Shown here one piece after another: positions 11,591-21,625 of a DNA stretch of 64,000 nt. The DNA lies in assembly GCF_000512585.2 (NCBI RefSeq), contig NC_089244.1, forward strand, positions 372,001-436,000, written 5' to 3'. Within the stretch, counting starts at the first letter, position 1; each line of letters begins with the position of its first letter. The stretch is from Kwoniella bestiolae CBS 10118. Its lineage: Eukaryota; Basidiomycota; Tremellomycetes; Tremellales; Cryptococcaceae. The notes beneath the pieces were generated by a model. It searched no databases. It had not been told where the DNA came from and saw only the letters and a program-made list of their open reading frames with translations. The position numbers were made by a program, and so were the translations under genes.

Positions 11591-11919
11591 GGTGACCTGT
11601 GGGTGTTGATTGGGTATCACAAATCGGACACAATAGGATGGTATAGGTGATATAGATTTCGAGGAGGGGGGTAATGATGAGAGAAGAAGCGGATTTCGTC
11701 AGCCTTCTATACTCTTCCATCTACGCACAACTGACTACCCCCTCCTTTCACAGCAAAGAGAACCACACCCACCTGAATAGCAATCAAAAGCATCGTCAGA
11801 TCCCCCGAGGCCTCCTCACCCAACGCCCGTTGTCTAGACAAGATATGTCTCGTGAGGGTGATAAGGTCAGTGGTGGGTGGTTCGAGGTCCGCACCGAGTG
11901 TAGTTTGAGGGGCTGCCAT
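10282..11919 (-). CDS. FBP1: fructose-1,6-bisphosphatase
   Basis: Minus-strand exons 11919-11773, 11596-11376, 11271-11187, 11119-10979, 10878-10629 and 10487-10282; 349 residues. The enzyme hydrolyses fructose 1,6-bisphosphate to fructose 6-phosphate, the committed step of gluconeogenesis in the cytosol. Seen: start MAAPQTTLGADLEPPTTDLI, the metal-binding and active-site motif VVFDPLDGSSNID spanning exons 2-3, GTIFGIYKV, GYTMYGSSCNLVLSTGQGVD, ARYIGSMVADVHRTLLYGGI (substrate-site region) and the C-terminal block EQAGGVATTGTQRILDV. The exon 2 donor is GTGGGT after ACTTA; this choice gives the expected KGTYAVVFDPLDG, whereas an earlier GT breaks the frame. Carbon-source control is expected from biology of the family but not visible in the DNA. 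Confidence 0.97.
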
Positions 11920-12510
11920 TGTGTTTGAATGCGTCTGATTCGAAAGTAGAAGGGAGAGAAGTAGTGATTGTAAGTGTTGTTGTTGTCAACAAAGTGTTTG
12001 ATAGGTTGGTCTTCTTAAGAGAAATGCTGGTATAGAATGGAAAGTTTGGGAATTCAGAGAATTCAGAGAATCAATCGGTACGGAAGAGGATTAAAGCGGC
12101 TATGACAAACTGGATCCATCTCACATCGCACCTTCACAATCAAACGGACCGAAAGGAAGTGAGAGAATAACCGTACGTCACTTATCTACTATCTCAGGGC
12201 ATCACACATACACACACCCTGACTCACTCCGGACCGCTCACCGAATGCTCCGCGTACCACTCCAATCGGTTCTAATCGGATCCTGAATACTTTACCCCGC
12301 TTCACACTTGTTACCCTCTATGATGTATTCTCATACATCCATTTCAAAAAAAAACAAGTATATATAAGCAAGGGGTGAGAGGACGAGACAATAGCTTTCT
12401 ATGCATGCATGCAAATTGGTACTGTATATAGTGACATGACTTCATTTCATCGAGAACCAGACTGCGATTGCGACCGTTACCCTACGCTAAAACATGACTT
12501 CATCCCTCGT
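11920..12510. other. FBP1 promoter and CCT5 3' flank
   Basis: Both flanking genes are on the minus strand. A short self-complementary run ATGCATGCATGCAA sits at 12401-12414 and an A-run near 12345. No ORF with coding character. Confidence 0.45.
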
Positions 12511-15456
12511 TTATTCATCCTTGAATGCGGATGCGTCTACACCCAAAAACAAAACAACAAACGTCATTAGCAAGAAGTATCTTTATAATCGAGATCATTC
12601 TGACGTGCGTAGAGTACAGCTTGACCTGAAATCTGGAGGCCCATATTAAACAAGATTCTCACTCACCTATCACATCATCCACTCTCAAAATCATCCTTAC
12701 GACTTGAGTAGCTAATAGGAACTGTTGTCGTTTCGAGATCAACGGGTCATATACATGTTGCGTCTTCATGTCTACCAACAACAACAAGGCATCAGCAGTG
12801 TGAGAAGACTAACTAGAAGAGGTATTATAACACTTACCATTTTCCCCCTTTCCAAGACAGTCAATACCTAATCTAGGGTTACCCTCAGTGACCTGTCGAG
12901 ATTTCACATCCGCCAAAGTATCGATAGGTGATAGACCAGAGTTTTCAGCCAAAGCGAGAGGAATAGCATCGAGAGCTTTAGAGAATGCTCGCATGGCGTA
13001 TTGCTCGATTGATGGGATCTACGGTTGAGTGAACCGACACGTCAGCCATTCACCATCCAAAGATAGACTATAGACTAGGCCACTCACCTCATCAGCCTTT
13101 TTGGATACAGCGATAGAAGCGCAAATCTCTGCAGCACCACCTCCGTAAACCACTCGATTATCTCTAACAAGGTTTCGTACTACACAGATGGCGTCGTGCA
13201 AGGCTCGTTTGGCTTCGTCGATGATCTACAGCAGCATACGTTTGATGAGCACAAAGCTCAATTGCTCATCACTAAGCGAGCGATTGATACTCACCATCTT
13301 GTTACTTCCTCTTACGAACACAGTCACAGCTCTAGTGTTCGCACACTCCTCAATGACGAGCATCTTGTCCCTTGTCGTACCGAACGTGAGCTCTCTGACC
13401 AGACCCGCTCGACCGAGCTTGTCAGCCGAGAGATCCTCGAAACGAGGTACGATTCGTCCGTTGGTAGCGATAGCAATGAGCTGCAAGCATTCATAGATAA
13501 GTCAGGTGCGCACGGCGTGGAGAAAGCTTATGTGGTGCGAACTCACCTCAATCTCTGGTCCACCGACCCATCGTACAGCCGGCAATTCGTTCTGCATGAG
13601 CAAGTGGTTGGCTTCGTCGTCGAAACCCCATTGACAAATGACGAGGTTGGCTCCGGTGTCCTTGACCCTGTCAAGATGCTGCATGTCAGCTCTGAAGGCA
13701 TATTCCGGTTCGACTTCCTGCATCTTCCGGTAATTATACTCCACTTCAAGTTAACTCTGTCCCGTTGTTCATGTCTTCTCCCACAAAAAGTCCCTTTGAG
13801 GTTGTTCCGTCCACATCTCATTTTCTCGCAAAACCGTGATAGGCGAAGTCCGCGATAAGATGCTCGGACAGCTCGCACTCACATCTTAATCATATCTTGG
13901 AACTTCTCCTTTTCATACTCCCGTAACTTCTTAAACTCCTCAACACTCTCAATATCCAACTTATGTTTCGTCTTAGGTCTCGGAGGTTCGAACGGACAAG
14001 TCAGAATCGCAATCTTGGCATCCCTGACTGTAGATGGCATTTGAGGGTGCGACATATCCTTGTCCACTACCACACCCTTGACCAGCGAGGTATCTTCGAG
14101 GGATCCACCGACTTTTCCATCCACTTTGATGAGCTCGAAATCGACATCACGCCTTGCCAGGTCCGCTACGGAGAGGACCGCGTCGACGGCGATGTTGGCG
14201 AATTTGTCGTGGGCTATTGAGACGCTGCGGAGAGTATGTCGATCAACTTGCAGCTCTGGTCGCTCAAGGTTGAGTAAGTGGAAGTGAGCTTACATCTTAC
14301 TTCCCAAACTTGTTTTGGCGGTTTTCAGCAAGTTGGTGGTATCTTCTTTGCTGAACTCGATCTGTACATTGGTAAGAAGACGAAGACTAGCATGATGAGT
14401 GTATGCTTCGCAAATACTGTGTATATGGTAGAAGCAGCACTCACCTTATCGGCTACTCTATCCAATTCTTGCACAGCAACCTCACAAGCCTTCTCATAAC
14501 CATCTGCTATCCTGATAGGGTGAATACCTCTGTCCAAGAGATCCAAGGCGGAAGAGAGAAGGGCACCGGCGAGCACTATCATGAAAGGTGGGCTTTAGCT
14601 CACGCTTCCAAGAGAAACTCAAGGTTATGGGCCTTTGGACGAGCGCAGAGCAAACAGATCATTTTATAACGGTGATGATGACTGGTCCTTTCTTCTTTAC
14701 TCGTAAGGGATGAGACAAAGTGGGAAAGACACGCACCGACAACACCAGTCGTACCATCACCAATCTCGTCATCCTGCGACTTGGAAACCTCCACCAACAG
14801 CTTTGCAATCTGATGTTCCACTTCCATCTGACCGAGGATGGTCGCTCCGTCGTTGGTGACTGTTATATCTCCATCAGGGGAGATGAGAATTTTGTCGAGA
14901 CCTGTTGGAAGCATGTCAGCGGTGCTCGAGTATGTCAGATCATGGTGCTACGGTAAGGTAATGTGCTGTGTGAGCAATGATGGTTGAACACTCACCTCGA
15001 GGTCCGAGTGATGATTTTATGATGTTGGTGACTACACCGGCCGATGACCAGAAAAAATCAGTACAGTCTCCCTTCTTCAACACTCTTCCATCATTTTCGC
15101 TCACCGGCTCGAGCAGCTAGAATATGACTCTACGATGTTGTGATTGATCAGCTGCAGAACCTTTCCAAAAAGGTTGGAAGAGAGACGCCTCACCCTGATA
15201 GCTTCCAACCCATGCGTTCGCACTTTCTTCCCTTGCTCACTGTATATACTATCAGCTATAATTTTCCTAGAAAGGTTGGACATGAGATGATAGCTGACTC
15301 ACCGAACGATGATGAATGGTCGTCCATTCTAACACCGTCAATTCAACATTTTCAGCTAAATCCATCGAGGGACAGTGAGGGAAGAGATAACCAAACGTCA
15401 CGTACCTCGTCTTGAGCATATACGGCTGATCCAGGATCTATCTGACCTACTGACAT
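12511..15456 (-). CDS. CCT5: chaperonin-containing TCP-1 subunit epsilon
   Basis: Fifteen exons on the minus strand: 15456-15406, 15328-15303, 15239-15194, 15129-15105, 15031-14996, 14901-14737, 14575-14445, 14361-14294, 14224-13883, 13667-13547, 13480-13295, 13225-13088, 13018-12838, 12771-12667 and 12536-12511; 548 residues. One subunit of the eight-membered cytosolic ring that folds actin and tubulin. Group II chaperonin motifs are all present: TNIIKSSLGPRGLDKIL, VTNDGATIL, DDEIGDGTTGVV (ATPase), GVVVDKDMSHPQMP, CQWGFDDEANHLL and NRVVYGGGAAEICASI, then DVIDASAFKDE at the end. The epsilon assignment rests on the NGRPFIIVREQ start and the QWGFDDEANHLL-RWVGGPEIE block. The 215-nt intron 9 contains a long antisense open frame that is only a shadow. 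Several 5' exons are tiny (25-51 nt). Confidence 0.96.
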
Positions 15457-15782
15457 TTTGCTTGGTTCTTTTGGGTATTACAGAGATATGAAGACGACGA
15501 AGTAGAACGCGAAATGATCATATAATTTTGGAAGATTGCTCAAGAATTATCATCTTAAATTCCATGAACATCCACCAACGCGCGTGGGCCGCATGTTTAG
15601 GCTCGCAATTTCCACTGGAGTTTCGCACACCTAACTTATCAAGAGAAGGGTGGAGGTTCCTTTCGAAAGTTGATGTCCAGTCTAGAATTTGTTGACAGTG
15701 ATGAGATGCGCGATTTCTTGACTTCTAAGCTGTCGCACAACCACCAATATCGTAGCACCTGGCGCAAAAGATAGATCGCACA
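15457..15782. promoter_or_regulatory. divergent promoter, CCT5 / Alba gene
   Basis: 326 bp between the start codons of two divergently transcribed genes, so it must hold both promoters. No specific site stands out. Confidence 0.45.
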
Positions 15783-16868
15783 ATGGTAGACGCACAGAAA
15801 GTCACAGGCAAAAAGCCCGTACGAGAACACCGAGGCAAAACCGCCAAGCAAGCTACCAAACCTGTCGATGTTAGCCCCAACGAGCCATATAAAATGCGAA
15901 TCACCTCTGGAGGGTCTATCGCATCTTATGTCGATTTCGCCATTAGCTTCCTGAATGTGAGTTATAGAACATGTATTATATCTATTCAATTAGCGGTCCA
16001 GAACGTGAGTGACCATGCTTATATCTCTTCTTTCGTAGGATGACCCCCACACACCATTAGTCCTTCATACCCTCCCCCCTCCCCCTTCCACTACAACGCA
16101 AGAATATAACGAAGCAAGCCCTTCAACACCCAGTGCCAAGTACCCCACAACCCTCCTATCATGCACCACCAACATACCCCGACTAATCACAGTAGTGGAA
16201 ATCATAAAACGCACCTATCTCGAAGCACTCTGCTCGGCCAAACACGAACGCAACCCTAAAATCAAGGGGAAGGAGAAGATGAGGATGAGTAAGGGGATAT
16301 GGCAATACACTGAATCGGCTTTATACCACCCTTCCGCCCAGATGGACGGCGGAGGAGAGGGGGAGGGGAATAGTCTGGAGAGGGTATTGGGGGGGAAATC
16401 TAGGTGAGCCGATACCTCTTTCTCATAGTTGACTAAACTTTATCGATATCGGTATCGGTATTTAGGCTTAGGCTGATGTGCTTCGATTGTTGCAGACCGA
16501 AAATGATACATCATCCGTATCTTACCGTCACGCTTTCGACTGTACCGCTAGGATTGGAGGAAAGGCGGAACGTAAATGTACAGCATGTTTTGGTGAAGAG
16601 TAGAAATAGGAGGAAGAAGGGGAGAGGGAAGGAGGATGATGCGGGCGACGAAGCAGAAGCAGAATTTGGCGAGGAGATGGAAGAAACTGGAAACGTGAAT
16701 GGTATTCGGAAGAAATCCGTCGTCCATGGTAGTACGAAGGATGACGCGCAAGGTATGACGGAGGAAGGGAATGGAAAGTCCGGGAAAGGTTTGAAGCGAA
16801 GTTCAGATGGCGAAGAACAGCAGAATAAGATTGGCAAGAAACGGAAAATTGATGGGGAGAAAAAGTAG
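15783..16868 (+). CDS. Alba-domain protein, possible RNase P/MRP (Rpp25/Pop6-like) subunit
   Basis: Exons 15783-15956, 16039-16403 and 16496-16868, 303 residues. The Alba fold can be followed across the exons: YKMRITSGGSIASYVDFAIS (strand and first helix), TLLSCTTNIPRLITVVEIIK (second strand and helix) and HHPYLTVTLSTVPLG after intron 2 (later strands). Between them is a Pro-rich and Gly/Glu-rich insertion. The C-terminal ~110 residues are a long charged tail of alternating Lys/Arg and Glu/Asp runs ending GKKRKIDGEKK. Eukaryotic Alba proteins of this architecture include Rpp25/Pop6 of RNase P/MRP and cytoplasmic mRNA-binding Mdp2-like proteins; the R/K-rich tail suits RNA binding, but I cannot tell which branch this belongs to. 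Confidence 0.8.
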
Positions 16869-17174
16869 AGAACAGAGAATGTCAACGTGCCCATGCGCAG
16901 AGAAAGATAACCTTACTGATGAGCATTGGGCGAGGTCCGATGAATCGTGCATGTAATGTAAATATAAAGTGTATATGCTGTATGTATTGTCATAATGCTA
17001 CAAATGCTATTTGTCCTCTCTCTCTTCAACTCGGAAATCACCATCCCATCTAGTGCTACCAAAACACTGCGAAGGGAGCTCTCAGAAGAGCGATGCTTGT
17101 GAAATTATAGTCCCCCGCCTATCCCATCCTTGACTCCCAGCAGATCAACACGACCTGTTCTATCGATGTTCTCC
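16869..17174. other. convergent intergenic region
   Basis: Two 3' flanks, 306 bp, AT-rich near 16950-17000. Nothing else seen. Confidence 0.4.
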
Positions 17175-18882
17175 CTAATTCACAGGCCTCATCGACAACT
17201 CCCTCTTCACCACCTCCCCCTCAATCCTCAAATCCGGCTTCTTCCCCGGCAATTCAACCTTCGTATCTCCCTCCCCCGTCTCTAGGATCTGATGCTTAGC
17301 CCAATCGATAGTGGGGAACTCCACATCAAACCTAACGTACATATCTCCTTTTCTACCGGTACCTCGGATGGGCATACCTTCACCTTTGATAGTATAGATC
17401 GAACCGGGTTTGATTATCCTTTCTCCCTTTTTCGACTCTATCTGTATACCCCTACCGTCCAAGTGGATAAACAATATTCTAGAGAAGCCCAAGAGTGATT
17501 CAGAAAGTCGGATGGAAATGAGGATGGAGAGACCACCTTGAGTGTGGGGTTGGGGTTTGAAGGACGGATGGGGGAGGTGGCGGATTAGGAATATTATGTC
17601 TCCTGCTGGTACTTCGGGCTGGGCGGGTGAGTGGGAAAAATCAGATAAGTATACCAAAATCAACTCTAAACAGTAGAGGAAATGCCGACTCACCTCCTCA
17701 TCACCTTCGCCTCGCAGGGCTATCCTCTCGCCATCCTCTGTTCCAGGATCAATCATGAATTCTATCCTCTTCTTCTCCTTCGTTACTTTCAGTCCTTTAC
17801 ATTTCTTACACTTCTCCTTATCCCTTATTTTCTTACCTTCGCCATGACATGAGGGACAAGGGGATTTTACTTTACCCAGCAAGCCAGGTGCGATCTACGT
17901 TCATTTCCAACCGTATCAGCCCCATCTACCTCACAACGAATTCCCAAAATATACATGAAAGCAAGTACGGAGTAGGAGTAGAGGGGATACCACTCACATG
18001 CCTATCGGTAAATACCACTCCCTTGCCTTCACAATTCCCACATTCCTTTGGCTCTACCCCCGCCCTCGCTCCAGACCCTTCACATCCCCCGCATATCCTA
18101 TCCCTCTCCAGATTCATAATCACCTTTTTACCCTTGTATGCCTCTTCCAAGCTTATATCATAGGGTATAGTGGTATCTCTCCCCTTTGTGGGTTTCCTCC
18201 TACGTGAAGGACCACCTCCCATCTCGAACTCAAACCCACCACCGCCCATACCGAATCCACCGCCGAACATCTGCGAGAAGAGGTCGTCCATGTCCATATC
18301 TGAGGGCATGCCTCCTCCTCTGGGTGGTCCGTCTGGTCCGTGGGAGTCGTATGTTGCTCGCTGCGTTCATCACCATATTAGCTTCCATAGCCATGACGAT
18401 GTCTGAGTACACGACGTATGACTATAACCCACATCATTGGGATTCGATAATGTCTCGTAAGCTTGTCCTATCTTTTGGAATGTCTCGTGCGCTTGTGGAT
18501 CGTCTGGGTTCTGCATTGACATTGAGTGTCAGCTTCTTCCAGCGAACGCCTAATCCCCATTCAGCTCACCTTGTCCTATTTTACAAGATAATTTGGTGTT
18601 CTTTAATGATTAGTAATGAAACATCTTCCTTTCCTCGAAAATCGCTCACAGGATGATGCTGCATAGCCTGTTGACCGATTCACATTATTTCAGCAAAGAT
18701 GTCTTTATTCGTATGAGACCAACCCACCTTCTTCTTATAAGCCTTCTTGATTTCGGCGTCGGTAGCATCTACCGATACCTCGAGTAAGTCATAGTAGGTC
18801 GTATCGAATACCACTGATCGGCACACACGGGTTGATCAGTGTCTTTGGCCGGGTGAGCGACCATCCCTTTGCAACACTCACT
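17175..18882 (-). CDS. type I Hsp40 (DnaJ) co-chaperone with split start codon
   Basis: Coding exons on the minus strand: the A of the start codon at 18882, then 18813-18728, 18667-18650, 18575-18570, 18510-18433, 18360-17998, 17894-17694 and 17618-17175; 398 residues. The J domain begins MVFDTTYYDLLEVSVDATDA and contains HPDKNPDDPQAHETF; its HPD motif, which stimulates Hsp70 ATPase, is divided between an 18-nt exon (AMQHHP) and a 6-nt exon (DK). A Gly/Phe/Met linker follows, then four zinc repeats CGGCEGSG, CGNCEGKG, CPSCHGEG and a degenerate CKKCKGLK, then the substrate-binding C-terminal domains (SLLGFSRILFIHLDGRGIQI). The C-terminus RPVN lacks a CaaX box and there is no signal peptide, so it is not a Ydj1- or Scj1-type copy; Xdj1-like is possible. 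The start is inferred because no ATG precedes the J domain in frame unless A and TG are joined by splicing. Confidence 0.88.
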
Positions 18883-19333
18883 TTTGAACTTTGCACTGTA
18901 GACCGAGCTATTGCTGATTATTTGCGCTATTCTTTACCGAGTCAATGTTCTTCTCCACCGTCATCATCGTTGTCGTCTCGGACATCATCATCCTCGTCAC
19001 CAGTCAAAATGATGAGATGAATGTTATGTCACGTGATAATTTCGGCGACATCGGTCTGTTTCGGTTTTGAGTGTGTTTTCTGATTAAAAGGAGGGATCTA
19101 ATAAATGTCCGGCCCCAACCCCATGAGATACCGGGTGTATAGAAATTATTTGATATTTATACGGATAATACGTTATATGAGCTCCGCTGGATACTACAGA
19201 GATACCCACCCTTGTCATCTCATACATCCCCTTTTCACATCTTCATCTAACTTGTTTGGTCTCCTTCTTTTCTCTTTCTCTCCTTCAGAAATTTCAGCTT
19301 GCCTTCCCTCTTCTTGCTGTCCACCTTACCAAA
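18883..19333. promoter_or_regulatory. divergent promoter, DnaJ / citrate synthase
   Basis: Contains the DnaJ 5' leader, the CIT1 leader (CT-rich before 19334) and a TCACGTGA E-box palindrome at 19029-19036. On the DnaJ side two adjacent upstream ATGs (18988-18983) open a 26-codon frame ending near 18911 that would be a uORF if the transcript starts above it. Confidence 0.5.
19029..19036. promoter_or_regulatory. E-box palindrome TCACGTGA
   Basis: Perfect 8-bp palindrome with CACGTG core, the site class bound by fungal bHLH factors. It lies about 300 bp before the CIT1 start and 150 bp before the DnaJ start. Function is inferred from position only. Confidence 0.4.
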
Positions 19334-20151
19334 ATGAGCTTCATCGCTTCCAGAAACGCTCTCAGAGCTCAGGTCAGTTACGTCTCCAACTCTTATCTCT
19401 CGGCCGTATCTTCTCTGCACACTTTTAGCCGATTTCCCTCTCTCTTGCTTCTATTGACATGTAGCTGATATTAACACTCGTGTGCAGCTCAAACCATCTT
19501 TCGCTAGAACTTTCGCTTCTACCCCTTCAGCCTTCGCCCCTACCCTCAAGGAGCGATTGACCGAACTTATCCCCAAGGAGATCGAAAATGTCAAGGCTGT
19601 AAGAGCTGCTCACGGTAACAAGAGCTTTGGTGAGGTTACCGTTGACCAGGCTTACGGTGGTATGAGAGGTATCAAGGTGGGTTTAATTTCCTCCCTCTCT
19701 TCGTCTTCTCTTCGACAGCAGAAGTACAGGATGTAAGCTGACACCGTTTATCTGTCCATAGGGTTTGATCTGGGAAGGATCCGTCCTTGACGCTGATGAG
19801 GGTATCCGATTCAGAGGACTCACCATCCCCGAAGTTCAACAAAAGTTGCCTACCGCTCCAGGTGGTACTGAGCCTCTTCCCGAGGGTCTCTTCTGGTTAC
19901 TCGTAACCGGTGAAGTACCCACTGAGGAGCAGGTCAAGGGACTCTCCCAAGAATGGGCCGCCAGAGCTGAACTCCCCAAATTCGTCGAGGAGCTCATTGA
20001 CCGATGCCCCAACACCCTTCACCCAATGACTCAATTCTCCATCGCCGTCAACGCTGTAAGTCACAACTCACTCTCGAATGATCGTAAGATATATTGTATT
20101 AGCAGCTGGCTGACGTGTTTCTGATGCGATTAGCTCAACCACGACTCCGCT

Positions 20152-20185
<34 letters not shown>

Positions 20186-20190
20186 GAGAA

Positions 20191-20234
<44 letters not shown>

Positions 20235-21269
20235 ACTCCCCAACATCGCTGGTCGAATCTTCAGAAACGTCTACGGTGATGGTAAGCTCCCAGCTATCGA
20301 CCAATCCCTCGATTACTCCGCCAACTTGTCCAACTTGCTCGGTTTCGGTGAGAACAAGGAGTTTGTCGACCTCATGAGATTGTACATCACCATCCACTCT
20401 GATCACGAAGGTGGTAACGTCTCTGTGAGTGTAGCTGTACCTTTGTGACATGTAACACACGACGGCTAACAACCATGTAATCGAAATAGGCCCACACTGG
20501 TCACTTGGTCGGTTCAGCCCTCTCTGATCCTTTCCTCTCCTTCGCTGCTTCCCTCAACGGTCTTGCCGGTCCTCTTCACGGGTAAGTCATCTGTCAGCTA
20601 ATAATCGCCAGGTTTGCCGAATGATAGCTGACATCCGAAAATAGTCTTGCCAACCAAGAAGTACTCCGATGGGTCCAAAAGATGCAAGCTGCCATCGGTA
20701 AAGAACCCACCGACGAGCAAGTTGCCGAATACGTTTGGTCTACTCTTAAATCCGGACAAGTCGTCCCAGGTTACGGTCACGCCGTCTTGAGAAAGACTGT
20801 GAGTACACAGCTAAAGGCCAACACGATTATCAGAGCTTAGCTGATCCAATGACTCTTTGACTCATTTAGGACCCTCGATACACCGCTCAAAGAGAGTTCG
20901 CCCTCAAGCACCTCCCCAACGACCCAGGATTCAAACTCGTCGGTCAAATCTACAAAATCGTCCCCAACATCCTCCTCGAGGCCGGTAAAGCCAAGAACCC
21001 ATGGCCCAACGTTGATGCTCACTCTGGTGTCTTGTTGACCTACTACGGTCTCCACCAACAAGACTTCTACACCGTGTTGTTCGGTGTTTCCCGAGCCTTC
21101 GGTGTTGTCTCTCAATTGATCTGGGACAGAGCTCTTGGTGTAAGTTTGGCTTTTTCCTTCACATATAATACAACAAGGCTGATCATATAACGCTGAATCA
21201 TAGATGCCCCTCGAGAGACCCAAGTCATACTCTACCGAAGCTATCAAGAAGATGTTCGAAGGTAAATAA
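19334..21269 (+). CDS. CIT1: citrate synthase, mitochondrial
   Basis: Exons 19334-19372, 19488-19676, 19762-20055, 20134-20424, 20490-20581, 20645-20798, 20870-21139 and 21204-21269; 464 residues. Condenses acetyl-CoA and oxaloacetate at entry to the TCA cycle. The N-terminus (MSFIASRNALRAQ, then LKPSFARTFASTPSAF) is Arg/Ser-rich without acids, a mitochondrial targeting peptide. Catalytic histidines and the aspartate are in recognisable blocks: [36 protein letters not shown] and NPWPNVDAHSGVLL; GIRFRGLTIPEVQ and LYITIHSDHEGGNVSAHTGH also match. No peroxisomal SKL tail (ends KKMFEGK), so this is the mitochondrial form. Codon choice is strongly biased towards C-ending codons compared with neighbouring unknown genes, as expected of a highly expressed gene. 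Confidence 0.97.
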
Positions 21270-21625
21270 ATGATCGCACGAGAATCTTTGTAGCTATTTG
21301 ATTCGATTAGGTGAAAAGTATATATGACGATTTATAGTATATATGACTTTTGCTGGATTCAAGGGAAATGCATCTGATCTTTGCATGTTATGTCATGGTG
21401 CTCAATAACCAATAACCATATCTGCAGGTGAAGTGTCAGTAGTTCTTGGTCGTGGCGAGCAGAGACTGCAGTCAGTGCAGGAAGTTACTGTTCAAGTAGG
21501 ATCGTAATCAAATTCGGCGATGAACGTTGCATTCAGTTTAGACACGCATGTAAGAGCGATTGATTATTCGTCAGGTTCATGCATTTCGTACTGTATATAA
21601 TACATCCCCATCAACCCATTGCCTC
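21270..21625. other. convergent intergenic region, CIT1/TRAPPC13
   Basis: 3' flanks of two genes. Contains near-duplicate TATATGACGATT/TATATGACTTTT words around 21320-21345 and nothing else of note. Confidence 0.4.

Noticed and set aside
13675..13882. Open frame across CCT5 intron 9 and antisense frames over CCT5
   Set aside because: The frame does not match CCT5; GTGAGT at 13882 and TTGACAG at 13668 give the conserved IKMVKDTGANLVICQW join.
20068..20472. 134-residue antisense frame over citrate synthase
   Set aside because: Composition mirrors the biased codon use of CIT1; no independent motif or promoter.
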